Part shown: one piece after another, positions 45,500-57,599 of the stretch
How positions within the stretch are numbered: the first letter of the stretch is position 1
Layout of the letters: every line of letters begins with the position of its first letter
NCBI RefSeq assembly: GCF_000003815.2
Contig: NC_049996.1
Coordinates: 6,307,010-6,371,009, forward strand
Direction: 5' to 3'
DNA from: Branchiostoma floridae
Lineage: Eukaryota > Chordata > Leptocardii > Amphioxiformes > Branchiostomatidae
DNA: 64,000 nt
Program-made: the position numbers and the translations under genes
The notes under the pieces: model-generated
The model's database searches: none
Told to the model about the DNA's origin: nothing
Seen by the model: only the letters and a program-made list of their open reading frames with translations

Positions 45500-46046
45500 C
45501 CTCGTAGCGCCGTTCTACTAAGGTCAAGGCCACTTGCTACAAAGCGCTGGTACGGCCCCACTTGGCATATATATAGTGCCATCGTCTGGGACCCGTAGAC
45601 GTTCACCAACAAAGGGATAAAGGCGGTCGGAGGCCTTCCAGCGCAGGGCCCCCGAGTGACCGTTAATGACTTTCTTGCGGACTAGCAGCGTAACACAAAT
45701 GCTCAAACACCTGCAGTGGTCCCCTCTGTCCGAAAGGAGGAAGAACGCCCGCATCAAGTTTTTCTTGAAACCTATAAATGATAGGATTAATATAGACACA
45801 CAGGACTTATTCAAACATGCCCAAAGCCGTACCCGGGAGATTCACCACCTCAAATACCAGCTAATCTTCGCATGCACTAACGCATACAAATACTTGTTCT
45901 TCCCTAGACCCATTCCAGAGTGGAATTCCCTCCCTGACACGGAGGTAACAGCTCCCACCATTGAGTGCTTCCGTGGCACCACCCTCAACTTGCCTCTTGC
46001 GGGGCTATTTGGGGGTCGTGCTGATGATGATGAGCAACTGAGTTGA
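45500..46046 (+). mobile_element. LINE fragment (CR1-like reverse transcriptase C-terminus)
   Basis: Degraded frame with YKALVRPHLAYI and IVWDP, the usual YK-LVRP-LEYA-WDP motif after the reverse transcriptase domain, then an in-frame stop. The frame continues from 45666 to 46046 with MLKHLQWSPLSERR, RIKFF and IPEWNSLPD. Decayed and 5'-truncated. Confidence 0.75.
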
Positions 46047-46049
46047 TTT

Positions 46050-47950
46050 CAAGACAAGCGTTCGTAGAACTCAACCTTCGTGAAATGGGCTAGGGTGTGG
46101 TGGTTGGAGGGTGTTTTTTATAGACATCTCAGGGGCTAGCCTTACAGAAAATGATACGTTCGATTGGCAAAAATTCTCGGAATTCTACAACTTTTTTCGC
46201 GCCTATGTAGCTGTATCATCCCTTTGAAGTGGAATAGTTTGCGTTGACAGATTGTCATAATATTTGGAATGCAGATAGCTTTTGCCATGGGCCGTGAGCG
46301 AGCGAGTGAGATAGCTTTGGAGATGCCTTACATAATCAATTTTCATCATGCAAATCAGGGGCTAATTTGCATAAATAATGAGGACAGTTTATACTAATAA
46401 TAATAACTAGGTGTATTTTGCCAGCCAGTAGGTACCCAAATTATACGCCTACTTCATTTCAAAATAGCAGATACTCAAAGATAAGACACATTAGTCAATT
46501 CCAAGTCACCATGAGGATTTTATATTAGGTGATATTTGTAATAAGTCTGAATTATGTTGAATAAAAGAATACCTAAGCCACAATAATTGATTTTTTTTTA
46601 AATTGACCAAGTAAATATTCATCTATTCGAATTCATTTGAATAGTTTAGAAACATTTTGAAAGTAACTGTGCAAAATATTTTTTAGAATAATTGTGAAAC
46701 CTCTGTGTGATTCTTTCACATTTAAACTTTGCCAAATGGTAAAATTAGTTAATTGCCCCCATAAAAGTAAGCCATGTTGTTGCCTCTGTATATTTTTAGA
46801 TTTCACTGCTGGGCACTGGTGGATCCTTTGTGGTGGGTCATTGCTGCATTGACACCCAACCATACTTTGCAAGGATGTGTGAATTGCCATCTTCCCAGCC
46901 CACTGACCCATTTACAAAATGTTACAAAAAATGGTAGAAAATGGTAAATAATGGTAGAATGCTGTTATCATTATTTAGAAACCATTAGAACCATCTAATT
47001 CCACACCATGAATATTTCCAAAGTTTTACAGGACCGGGGAAATATTTATAAAATTGAAATAATGTTGAAAATATTTCTGAAGTATCAAATGTCGATTCTA
47101 GATTCAAAACTTTAAAATCAATTCTAAACAATGACAACAAACATCCGCACGATGACTTGGAATGGACTCTAGCTGACAAAGAGAGAAATATTAGCCTAAC
47201 TGAGTTGTGTACTAGTATGTCCGATTGGTAAAAATTCCCGGAATCGACAGCAAGTTTTCCGCGTACGCAATAGAAAAATCCCTTTAGATGGTAATAACAA
47301 GGGAAGGGTTGACGGATCAATATTGTCAATATTGACGACTTGATGCATTGCGTGGACGTTTCTACAAAGTGATATTATAAATTATAGTTTTTCTTTGTAC
47401 AGCCCCCTTTACAGATCATTATTGCCGACTTGTTGCTTGCAACAATGATGATGTAGCATTCTTTGTTTCACAATGAAGTCCACTACATTGTGCATCCTAT
47501 ATGTCTAATGTACAATCCCTATAAACAATCTCATCAATGACTAAAAGTTACTGTGAGAAACAAACCCTGCTTTGTTCAACAATGTATTGTACCGGGTCTA
47601 CCGGTAGTAACTGTTACATGTACAACCCTTTTAAAACGTATAATATAGGGCCCTGTAAACAATATCACCATTGCCCTTATTCATTGCCCTTAATCTACAG
47701 ATTATCAAATCTTATAGGAAACATTTACACCCCATCATGTATAATGTACTGTCCCTATAGTACCATTGACTCGTAATCGTCTGGTATATATAAGTCGTGC
47801 TGTCCTCTATTGCGCAACTATGACCTTTGGGGTCACTTCCTGTGGGGAGCCCATGCACAACTAGCTGCAGCCCACGCAGAATGACGTAACTCCTAAATAT
47901 AAATCACTATTGCGTAATCGCCACACTTAGCACACTATACACTATTTTTC
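46050..47950. other. No gene seen; octamer-type traces
   Basis: AT-rich. CATGCAAATCAGGGGC and ATTTGCATAAATAATG occur near 46350. GGTAAAAATTCCCGGAATCG at 47227 echoes GGCAAAAATTCTCGGAATTC at 46157. Nothing else I can name. Confidence 0.4.
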
Positions 47951-47959
47951 AAGTACAAA

Positions 47960-48600
47960 CATCCCCTGCAAAATCGTCAAAAGCCACTAAACAAAAAAAC
48001 GCCTCGTACGTTTCTTCTCCGTCTCAAGAGCTGCCCACACACCAAATATCAGATCAATCTGTCTTGGCGTGAAGGAGCTGTGTTGTTCACAGACACAGAG
48101 TGTCGAATGTTTCTACACATACCTATTGTATTATGCAAATTACCACCTAATTTGCATAACAAGCATACAATTATGCACATCATTACGTAAGCTGTCAGCA
48201 TACCTACAGTCATTAACATCCATCAACCCCGTCTAGCATTATTCCTTCTCAAAACCTAAAACAAGAATTACTTTCAACGCCCCTGCGAAACCCCTAGGTG
48301 ACCAAAACTTACACACCTTACTATGCTTTTACACAGCTACCTACCACTTAAAATCATCACCCAAAGCAAACAAGTCCCAAACAAAAAATAGCAAAACCGG
48401 AAGTTCCGCTGTAGTACCATAACACGCCGCTAGAGCGCCCTGCCGTAACGCAATTCCTGCCATTACTTCGTCATGTCTAATCCTACCCACATACCAAATA
48501 TCAAAACCATCCATCCACGCGTTCCCTAGTTATCAAGCTGACAAACAAGCACCTGACATCAAAACAACACTGACCACAAACCCTTCGTTTCACAAAGGGA
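47960..48600. repeat. Octamer-type repeat fragment
   Basis: TTATGCAAATTACCACC with inverted ATTTGCATAACAAG, CTACCTACCACTTAAAATCA and CCAAATATCAAAACCATCC repeat the order seen in other family members. Confidence 0.5.
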
Positions 48601-48667
48601 ATGACCACACCCGGCCCTTGGAAGCTTGTCAGACGATCAGTTCTTCGGAATCTGACCCACTGACAAT

Positions 48668-49180
48668 TACTGTAGGAGATTGAAATTACACACGTATGAT
48701 AAAAATGTCTCTATAGATTGCATGCAAATTTTCATTTCTGAACTCCCAATAGCCTGATTGAATCTCGCTTATAGCAGCCCGCCCAACATTGGGAGGGGCC
48801 AGTTACAGCCCTGGACAGCAGAGTTTGTGTTACACAGACTAAACTCCCAATGGTTCCTCATTTACAGCTGCTAGGATGGAGTAAGTTCTGATAAAGAGCA
48901 AGTTAGATTTATACACAAATCTATGAGTTGTTGCTTAAAAGACTACTTTTCAATTAACCAAAAGCTTTAAGATACGAAACATGACTTAAAGGCCAAGATG
49001 TTATATTCCTCATAGTTAATGGAGAAGTAGGCTACAGAAACTTTTCATCAACACTGCAAATCTCATGACCCTGACGATCGCTTATACCTCACTCTACACT
49101 AGCAACGGAAAAAAGAAAAACTGATCGGATTTCAGTAATGCAGCTTATTGCATGTGCTGGCTCAGTCTCCTACAATAGCA
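48668..49180. mobile_element. Possible MITE with TGTAGGAGATTGA ends
   Basis: CTGTAGGAGATTGA on the left and CAGTCTCCTACAATAG on the right are inverted over about 12 bases. No target duplication found, so this is tentative. Confidence 0.35.
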
Positions 49181-49327
49181 AAAATTGGTTAATAGGGAAA
49201 ATTCTTAATTGTGCGTTTTGTACTACGATAATAAACACTACAATACCATAGTGGTAAATGATGGGGATTTCATTTTTGCGGCAGTTGCAATTGGAAGCTA
49301 AGTAATAATAAAGGTGCACATTAACAA

Positions 49328-49374
49328 AGAGAGAGAGAGAGAGAGAGAGAGGGAGGGAGAGAGAGAGAGAGAGA
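49328..49374. repeat. GA microsatellite
   Basis: Mostly GA dinucleotides with one GGGAGGGA interruption. Confidence 0.9.
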
Positions 49375-49704
49375 TCGATCATGCAAATCAGGGTCTCACT
49401 TACACGATCATTATGTGGAAATGCTGTATAAATTTGCTGACCTAAGACTTTCATACTTTGGAAGTTTGAGCAACATAATGACAAATTGTGTTAAGTGGGT
49501 AGAGATGGTGATCTATCTGTTATTTATGAAATAGATACCTTAATTGCATAATCAATGAAAAACATTTTATAAAACATCAATTTTTAAGTTTATTATGAAC
49601 TTAAATTGCCAACAGTATGATTTATATATGAGACAAACGTTTCAACATGAAGACATTATATATTATACATAAGGTCGTGGGGCCATTGTACTAAAATAAA
49701 CAAA

Positions 49705-50935
49705 TAAACAAACTTGTTGCTTTTTGTGATTTGCATAAACTCACTGGATCTCAGCTTGCCGTCCTCTGTGATTCCAGTAAAATACGAAGACGACCTTACG
49801 AACTCGGAATTACTTATGGGCCATCTTCCAGGTCAAACCCAGAGGGCCCTGGATGCAGTTATGGAATGGGCTGCACCTTTCAACTTGTCGGCAAATGGGA
49901 AGAAAACAAAAGACATGATCATTAGCATGAGGAGAAACGACAATCTTCCCGCACCCCTGCCTCCCTCAGTAGATGGTCATGACATCGAGCGTGTCACTAT
50001 CTTCAAACATCTCGGCGTTCACGTCTCAGCAGACTTAACATGGGACGCTCACGTACACTACATGTTGACTAAGACCCGCCCCAGAAAACTACCTTGCAGC
50101 CGCCAAGAAAGCTGGACTCTCTTCAGACGTCCTTGTGCAAATGTACCTGTCATTTATTCGGCCCATCTTGGAATATGCGAGTCCTGTCTGGGGTGGTCTG
50201 CCAAATCGCCTTATATAGTCACATGCTAGAAGCCGTGCAAAAACGATGCTGCAGATTCATTGGCATTCCCTCGGATTCCCTGCCGACGTTGTCGTCCAGA
50301 CGTGACGAAGCCACCTTACGCACTTTTCGGGGTGTCTTGGCTGATGAAACTACTGTAAATGCAGAAACTTTCGCGGTGGATTAATGTTCGCGGTTTTCGC
50401 GGCGGCCGCTTCACCGCGAATTTAAAACCACCGCGAAAATTTTTCCATAACAGAGACTACAGTACATGGTGCTACCGCGAAATTAAATCCACCGCGAAAA
50501 GTCCATTTTCCCGCTACCGCGAAATTAAATCTCCGCGAACTTAAATGCATTTACAATAATCCCCTGACCAGCTGCTTATCACGCAAGTCACACAGTGGCT
50601 ATGGACTTCGCGGTGACAGACAGGTCATGACTACACGTAGTCGAACAAAAAGACACGAGCTATCATTTATACCGAGAGCTATGAAGCTGCTAAATGATAC
50701 TTAACGTTAGTATGCTGGAACTTACTCCTATATCAACTGCCTGTTGTTCGTATGTTGTCTTTTTAACGATCCATTTTATCTGTAAGTTTTAACTGAATTT
50801 TAGTATGTATTGTAAATTGGAGGCACTTGTATATTGTTGTTTGCTTTTGTGTGAAACTTTGTGAACCTCGCAATTCAGCCGATTGGCTGCGATGAGTTTC
50901 GGTTAATTTAATAAACCATTACCATTACCAAACAG
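49705..50935 (+). mobile_element. LINE fragment with degraded reverse transcriptase, split by a MITE
   Basis: The frame from about 49714 shows LFVICINSL, then KYEDDLT (YADD-type catalytic motif with E in place of A), WAAPFNLSANGKKTK and FKHLGVHVSADLTWD, all typical of the non-LTR reverse transcriptase palm. Near 50075 the frame shifts and continues as FIRPILEYASPVWGG. A MITE (50351-50558) interrupts it; the C-terminal RHELSFIPRAMKLLNDT follows and stops near 50702. The 3' end is ACCATTACCATTACC. The reverse transcriptase frame is broken, so this copy should be inactive. Confidence 0.85.
50351..50558. mobile_element. TACTGTAAATGCA MITE inserted in a LINE
   Basis: Ends TACTGTAAATGCAGAAACTT and TTAAATGCATTTACAATA, interior with GCGGTTTTCGCGG. 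It is a close relative of 21956-22168. It interrupts the LINE open frame, so the MITE arrived later. Confidence 0.8.
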
Positions 50936-50944
50936 ACAAGCACA

Positions 50945-51036
50945 GTATTCTATTTGCATATTTGCGTCTGCTATGACCTGATTGGTCAGAAGTAAAAGGA
51001 CCAATGACGGAGGCTGAATCACGGCACAGAAGCAAA
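50945..51036 (+). promoter_or_regulatory. Possible promoter with CCAAT boxes
   Basis: An inverted CCAAT (GATTGGTC near 50980) and a direct one (ACCAATGA near 50999) lie about 40-60 bases before a well-placed ATG, with an ATTTGCAT octamer at 50952. The block sits between a LINE tail and a MITE. No TATA box. Tentative. Confidence 0.3.
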
Positions 51037-51078
51037 ATGGCGGTCGTCTCATTGTCGGTTGAGTCAAACGTGTGTTTG
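51037..51078 (+). CDS. Possible first coding exon of an unknown gene
   Basis: AAAATGGCGG gives a strong start context. Fourteen codons (MAVVSLSVESNVCL) run into GTGAGT at 51079. I cannot find the next exon; the kinase-like exon at 61127 is in a different phase. It could be an untranslated or spurious start. Confidence 0.25.
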
Positions 51079-51126
51079 GTGAGTATTTTTGGAAATTTCT
51101 ACGTTATCTGTGATATCTGTGACTAA

Positions 51127-52195
51127 AGCCCCGGTCACAAAGCGCGTACGATTCCTTGCGATGGACTATTCCGCATATCGTACGATGAGCTTAGTACATC
51201 GCAAGAAAATCGTAAGCATCGCAAGCCATCGCAACGCATCGGATGGTGTTCAAAATTTTTCCAGCGTCGCACGATTTTTCACTTGTGTCTCTTCTGTATA
51301 GCCGTCTGACCGCTTTTGTGCTTCTTTAACCAACAAAATGTGGACATAGCTGTTTAATACCTTCCTATAATATCTTTAACTGTAAAAATAAATTTAAAAA
51401 GACCATGACAACAAGAGTATTACAAGCAAAAGTTCAAATCAAGCGTGAGTACTGGTATGGTTATCTCGGTCTGCTTGCCGGCTCTACGTGTCAGGCTCTT
51501 TCGAAGATCGTCATGATCATGATATGCTATCAACAAAAAGATGCCATCATACAAAAATCAAATGATAAGAATTATATCATATATATTTCCGACTCATAGA
51601 GCCTGCCTTTATGTTCGAGTTGTCCCCATGGTTATTACGATTATGGTAAACTGACCCAAGACCGACGAGAGCTTAGATTTGATCTAATTATAAACTCACG
51701 TGCATGAAGCGATCAAACAATTTGTCTGTATTACCTGTGCGTGGCGCGCTGTTCTCTGGTTGCGACTGTGGCAGTTGCGACTGATATATTTCCCCTTTTC
51801 GTCAATTAATCGACAATATCAGGGAAAACTGAAACCATCACAACATGCTAAAAAATCATAAATCTATAACCTCATCAGTAGACAAAAATTGCCGTAATGA
51901 ACTCTGCTATGGGGGCAAATAAAATCTTACGACGATAGCGAAATTTTGAACATGTTCAAAATCCATTTCAGCTCTATTTTTCGCCATACGACGCTCCCCG
52001 ATTTACTATGATCCACTGCGATTGACGCAGGCACGCTCTTATGACCTCATCGTACGATCCACTACGCGCTTTGTGACCACGGCTTTATATACTTAAACCA
52101 TTGCTTCCGATTTTCTTCCGACTTACGTCGCACTGCGATTATCCTGCGCATCGGAAGGAATCGCAAGGAATCGTACGCGCTTTGTGACCGGGGCT
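51127..52195. mobile_element. Harbinger-type MITE, target TAA
   Basis: Perfect inverted ends of about 36 bp start AGCCCCGGTCACAAAGCGCG. TAA flanks it at 51124-51126 and 52196-52198. The TWA target fits PIF/Harbinger. Subterminal ATCGCAA and ATCGTACG motifs repeat many times near both ends. No transposase is encoded in the 1069 bp. Confidence 0.85.
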
Positions 52196-52199
52196 TAAC

Positions 52200-52562
52200 A
52201 TTAAGTGGGAGAATGCGTAAAAGATGGAGGAATAGATCGTTAAGTATTTTAGGAGATATTGTGTAGACTTATCTGAAAGAAACGACGCTCATTTTTAATT
52301 AAAGCGACTTCCATGGCATGTGGAGTATAAAATAGATTTACGTTTCAAGTCGTCTGTCGTCGGCTTGGCCTACCCATATCGGAGCTAAACAAAGAGTACA
52401 CACTGCCCAAAATACTCTATATTATATAGTCAGTATTCACAATCAAGGAAGATTGATTTGCCCTTGGTTGGAGCTCAACGTAACTGTAAATATAGAGGGG
52501 CGAGTAAGAACAGAAAGAAAACATACCTTTGCCAAATAAACCAGGTTTGTTATGTAGAATGA
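52200..52562. other. No recognisable feature
   Basis: AT-rich sequence without coding pattern or clear repeat boundaries. Confidence 0.4.
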
Positions 52563-53841
52563 TGTCTGCAGACAAATGCGTTACTCATTTCATTTTCTTT
52601 ATAATTATGTGCTTGGAGTTGGTTTATAAAATTTCGGCATTCATTATGCAAATTAGATCCCAAGTTACAATTAATTGATATCAAATTGTATCAAGCATTA
52701 CTTAAGCTATCAGCATACCAAAAATCATGATGATCCTTTGATCCATTCTCTTTCAAAGTCTTTAAATACACCTCTTACTCTCTTCCCTCTTTCTCAGTTA
52801 CATATGTGACAACTTTGATGAAAGTACTATAATGGAATGCAGTGGATTTATTAACTTTTCCTAATCAATTATGCAAATTACCTGTTTTTTTGCATAATAA
52901 GTATCACATTATATAAGTCTTCACTTGGGCTATCTACATGCCAAAAATCATGACGATCCGTCAACACGTTCATATTTTCTCATTAATTATGCAAATGAGA
53001 TCATCATTTGCATGATAAATATGTATTGACATTTCTCTCTTTCTCAGCTACATATGTGACAAGTTTTAAAGTCCTATCATGGAATGTAGTGAAGTTATAA
53101 AATATCCTCATTAATTATGCAAATTAGCTGTTGATTTGCATAATTGGTATCTCATTATGTAGGTCTTCACTTACGCTACCTACATACCAAGAAACATGAT
53201 GATCCGTCAACATGTTCATATTTTCTCATTAATTATGCAAATGAGGTCATCATTTGCATAATTGATATCTATCGACATTTCTCTCCTTCCCAGCTACATA
53301 TGTGACAAGTTTGAAAGTCCTATCATGGAATGCAGTGGATTTATGAATTTTCCTCATTAATTATGCAAATTAGCTGTTGATTTGCATAATTAGTATACCA
53401 TTATGTAAGTCATCACTCATTCTATCTACATGCCAAAAATCATGACGATCCATCAACACGTTCTCGAGTAATTCTCGTCCAAAGTTTGAAAGGAAACCGG
53501 CGACTGCAGTTCCAAACAAGCCGCTAGGGGGGCCAAACTTACAGCACTTACTCTCTACCACAAGGGCTATCTACCACTCAAAAATCACAACCACAGCACA
53601 TCTAGAACACGAGATATCAAAAATTGAGGTTCTACTGCAGTACCTTAGCAAGCCGCTAGGGGGCCCATTATCGAACTTGACCTTCGTTTTCCCGACCCCT
53701 ACCCACCTACCAAATATCATCGGGATCCATCCAAGGCTTCTCGAGTTATGCTGTTAACACACAGACACACACACTGTGAGACACACACACAGACTCACAA
53801 GCCCAAAACATAACCTTAGCCATTCTGACAAAGGTAACAAA
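52563..53841 (+). repeat. Octamer-rich repeat, copy B
   Basis: Close match to 26352-27611 from GACAAATGCGTTACTCATTT to CATTCTGACAAAGGTAAC. It carries several TTAATTATGCAAAT / ATTTGCATAATTA pairs. Here it is not embedded in the CTCCAAGCAGA element that surrounds copy A. Confidence 0.8.
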
Positions 53842-53847
53842 CATGCC

Positions 53848-53936
53848 GATATATACCGGGGATCGAACCCGGGTTGGCGGATTACAAATCCAAACGTGCA
53901 AACCACAACACCAAAAGCTCTAGAGCCGCTGGCGTG
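53848..53936 (-). mobile_element. tRNA-like SINE head (Thr-TGT-like)
   Basis: On the minus strand a B-box GGGTTCGATCCCC lies in a perfect 5-bp T-stem, with an A-box-like TGTTGTGGTTTGC and an anticodon-loop-like TTTGTAA. The acceptor arms do not pair, so a SINE head or tRNA pseudogene is more likely than a working tRNA. Confidence 0.5.
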
Positions 53937-54224
53937 GTCAGTTTGGGGTTCGCTTAAAAGGCTGGGCTGTCTACCAGGCCAGGCTACCTGGCCTGTCCAT
54001 CTGGCCTGGCTATCACGTCAGGCTACTCAGATCCCCCCATTCATAGCCCCATCATGTGGCACTCAGCCCAAATAGCTGATTGACAGGCATAGTAATTGCT
54101 AATCTTCAACCCTGTTAGTGCCCTGGGGTTGGCCTGTCCACTGGCTGGACCCTTCGAGAATGTGTCTGGGAGGCCTTCCTTGCAGCTGTCAGGAACACAT
54201 TCAAGTACTGTACCAGTACTGTGT

Positions 54225-54470
54225 TCGGTAAATGCTTTAGGGTGTTAGACCTAGAAACCAGAGGTCCTGGGTTCAAATCCTTTGACATGTCACAAAATCT
54301 GTGCTGTTAACAGTACTTTCCCCACTCCAACTTGTACAAGGGGGTTGGAGAGATTATTGGCTGTGGAAGGAGAGGATTGGGCTCTGTCCTGGACACAAAA
54401 ATTGTACAGTGGATAACAATCCACAGCCTCAAAAATGCTATGTGACTACAAAGAGGTACATGTAATTATA
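54225..54470 (+). mobile_element. tRNA-derived SINE-like sequence
   Basis: The B-box-like GGGTTCAAATCC follows a TAAATGCTTTAGGGTGTTAG A-box-like region. A non-tRNA body follows. It lies between the foldback arms. Confidence 0.5.
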
Positions 54471-54612
54471 CCCCCCTTGGTCAGTACAAGTTTAGCTTTA
54501 CAGTGAGCAAGTGATTTATGCTCTCCCTTCTTGTTGCACAAGCTGAGATAGTTTCTGTTCTAGAAGATAGATATTCAATAAAGAAACAAATTTCTGTTGT
54601 TGGCAAGCCCAT

Positions 54613-54616
<4 letters not shown>

Positions 54617-54652
<36 letters not shown>

Positions 54653-54690
54653 CACACACACACACACACTCGCAAACATACACAAACACA
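54617..54690. repeat. AC microsatellite
   Basis: Long run of AC units with interruptions, within the foldback centre. Confidence 0.95.
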
Positions 54691-54974
54691 GTGCTGGTAC
54701 TTGTGTTCCTGACATGCTGCAAGCAAGGCCTCCCAGACACATTCCCGAAGGGCCCGGCCAGTGGTGGACAGGGCAACCTTGGGTCACTGGCACTAGCAGG
54801 GCTGGAGATCAGCAATTACTATGCCTGTCAATCAGCTATTTTGGCCGAGTGCCATATGATGGGGCTATGAATGGGGGATCTGAGTAGCCTGACGTGATAG
54901 ACAGGCCAGGTAGACAGGCCAGGTAGCCTGGCCTGGTAGACAGCCCAGCCTTTTAAGCGAACCCGTCAGTTTGG

Positions 54975-55490
54975 CAGCGCTTAAACCCCACTGTTACACG
55001 TTGTTCACTTCAACTTGTTGTGATATAATTTATGGACCAAGGAGGTTATACTCCTTGTATTGGACCCACTCTTTTTGGTCTTCTACAAATTCAACACCGT
55101 GACTTATTACGTACATGTAACATTTAATTATTCTCAGAAAGAATACAGGTACCGTAGGCCAGGTAAGATTCTGCTATCTGTAGGGCACTATTATTAGCAA
55201 ACGTTTTTTTAGTGTATTTGTTACTACACCTTGTTTTGAAACCTGCCCCCTCGGGTTTGATGAAAGAGCTGAGCTGTACCCCTGGCCTGTTTTAGTCCAC
55301 CAATCCGCGGAGGCTGGCATGCATGTAGCCAAGCAAGCTGAATCCCCAAACTTATGCAAATTAAGCCTTATTTTTATGAATATCTGTTAATGTTGCACCT
55401 GCCCTTAGATACATAAGTTTCATGTTTTGTAATTAAAAAACACTGGAATTATAGAGTTTCTTACTTGATTATAGAAATTTACATTATCTA
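54975..55490. other. No recognisable feature
   Basis: Short frames only. A TTATGCAAATTAAGCC octamer motif is at about 55352. Confidence 0.4.
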
Positions 55491-55492
55491 TC

Positions 55493-55760
55493 AGTGACCG
55501 GTGCAATGGTCAAGTGGGTAGAGTGTTCACCTTGCATTCAGTAGGTCGTGAGTTCGATCCCCAGCCGAGTCATACCATTTAAGTTAAGTTTTAAAATGGT
55601 ACATGCTGCTTTCTCTGATAGAACTTAGTATTTGGGAAAGAGTATGGGACTTAAACACACATCACTACCAGCGGACCAGCCCCCTGCTGTAGTGACCCAA
55701 GTGCTACATAAATGGAGATGGGCGCCACCCATAAGCATCTGCTCAGATGTACAAGCAACT
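55493..55760 (+). mobile_element. tRNA-derived SINE
   Basis: Starts GTGCAATGGTCAAGTGGGTA (A-box region), then GTGAGTTCGATCCCC (B-box), then a body with CATCACTACCAGCGG and GATGGGCGCCACCC. Confidence 0.65.
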
Positions 55761-55764
55761 TTAA

Positions 55765-56685
55765 CTTTTTAAGTGTTCCTCTCTTTTTGAATTGTAACGT
55801 TACATGTCATATCCTTTAGATAGTCCTATCATTGAAGGCTTTGGGTCTTGTTGTGCTTGTCAGCTCTTTAGATGAATTCAATCACAGACACTCAACTGTT
55901 GCTCTAATGTCTATTCTGGTGAAGTGTTAGTAAGGTACAGAGAGTCGATGGATGCCCGTCTGCTCAATGCTCGGGTCGCGGTGCAAAGAGGAAGTAAAAG
56001 TTCTGTGCCTCTTACTTGAGGTCTGCAGTCACTTAATATTCAGATGTTGGGCTGTGTACATTGGAGTCAAAGGGGTGTTTTTTCTATACTATTTTTATAC
56101 TGATATCACAACAGGTCTATTATTATTTCCTCATTTATTACATGGAACTTTTATCATGATTTGCATGATTATCATCTATTAAAGTCAATCATCATGTTAA
56201 CTATCTTCATGCCAAAAACATTTTGCAGCTGTTTTGTAAGGTTTCCTTGATGATCTACTATGCATTGCTTATACTTCACTTATATTTATATAGTCTGAGC
56301 TAAACTTGTATAAAGGAGTTGAATAATTTGGCTACCTGATGGCCGGTCACACACCGGTCAATCACACACCGGTCAAAACTAAAAAAGTAAAAGGAAATTT
56401 CTCAAGACTGATTCCATGTTCACATATTCTTGGATAGAAGTAAATTCAAATATGCTGTGATTTTTCTCTACATTTTCATGGACTGTATGTTTTGAAGATG
56501 AGCTATTAATATCATCATGTATATGCTACATGTATTTAAAGATGATCTCTGTTTGAAGATGTTATTTACTTTCGTGTACTAGCCAATCCCGCAGAGTGGA
56601 ATCTGTTTTATATAATAGAGATTATTTCCTTGATTCTCAGACATACATGTAGGCCACACTGACTTGATTCTTTGTTCTTGGTTCT
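55765..56685. other. No gene seen
   Basis: AT-rich. A short direct repeat CACACACCGGTCAA is at 56349-56377. Open frames lack recognisable content. Confidence 0.4.
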
Positions 56686-56689
56686 TTAA

Positions 56690-56940
56690 GGTGCACGAGG
56701 TGTGGCTCTCCTCAAATGCGAGACCTGGACGTTTAGTGTCCTATCTGAGGGACGTCCCAAGCCAAAGTAAGGTACCCATTTTCATCTGAGTGAAGTGTGA
56801 AGTGCCTTTCCCAAGGGCACAAGATTGGTGCCATGGCAGGATTTGAACCCAAGACCTTCCGGTCCCCAGCCAAACATGCTGCCGATTATGCCCACTTGTG
56901 AACGCCTGCCGGTATGATCTTAGATTCATCCAGTCTACTG
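56690..56940 (-). mobile_element. SINE, minus strand
   Basis: The reverse strand carries the GGGTTCAAATCC B-box, CTTGTGCCCTTGGGAAAGGC and the AGGAC..AACGTCC body, in the same order as 57241-57590. Confidence 0.65.
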
Positions 56941-57240
56941 ATTTTTTTCAGGTCTGGACCAGTCCAAAAGAAACCCCAATTATGTACTACTGCAAAACTG
57001 CTATTTTTGTCAAACTGCTCTTATGACTATTCTCATCTCCTCATTCTCTTGAGAAAGACAATTTAAAGTTGAAACCGGTAGCTACGAATGATGACTATTC
57101 TCATCACAGTCATATATATTATCCACAGTCCCTGGAGCCATACTGTATATTGATATGTCTTCCACTAGTGTACTTCTTTGATCGTTCTTGTCAATATATT
57201 ACACAATGACTACTTATAATAAGCGATTAATGATTACTTA

Positions 57241-57590
57241 GTGAGGTCGCGTGGCGCAGTGGCAGCATGTTTGTCTCGAGTTCGAATCCAGCTGTGTGTC
57301 GCCGATCTTGTGCCCTTGAGATAGGCACTTAACACGGCCTTCCTCACTCTACTCAGGTGAAAATGAGTACTTAGCTTCTGCTAGAGCCGTCCCTCGGATA
57401 GGACGTAAAATGGAGGTCCATTAACTGTCGTATTGAGGTCACTTGAGTGGCCGAATGGAAAGCTCACTTCAGACAAGGCATTTCAGCCCCACCATCAGTC
57501 CCTAACACCCCCTCAGTGCTGTACGACAGCGTCCTGGCAGATGAAAATTTGTCAGCCCAGCTGCTAAGCTGAGGTAAGGGTAGACATAGA
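57241..57590 (+). mobile_element. tRNA-derived SINE, full-length-like
   Basis: The head GGCGCAGTGGCAGCATG (A-box) and GAGTTCGAATCCAGC (B-box) are followed by CTTGTGCCCTTGAGATAGGC, TCGGATAGGACGTAAAATGG and ACTGTCGTATTGAGG, shared with the copies at 42.8 and 56.7 kb. Confidence 0.7.
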
Positions 57591-57599
57591 AAAACAAGT

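Larger units (their letters stand above)
53946..54964. mobile_element. Mutator-like foldback with ~260-bp arms, 9-bp target
   Basis: The left arm (53946 to about 54200) starts GGGTTCGCTTAAAAGGCTGG and the right arm (about 54711-54964) is its complement with few mismatches. GTCAGTTTG is duplicated perfectly at 53937-53945 and 54965-54973. Long arms and a 9-bp target fit Mutator-like elements. The centre holds a tRNA-derived SINE and an AC microsatellite, so later insertions lie within it. Confidence 0.82.

Noticed and set aside
54481-54815. Frames rich in Cys-Val and Thr-His
   Set aside because: Translations of the AC microsatellite.
57040-57100. Possible second ribozyme-like motif (GAGAAAGAC ... 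TTGAAACCGG)
   Set aside because: Resembles the general style of retroelement hammerheads but lacks a CUGANGA core and a proper stem II.
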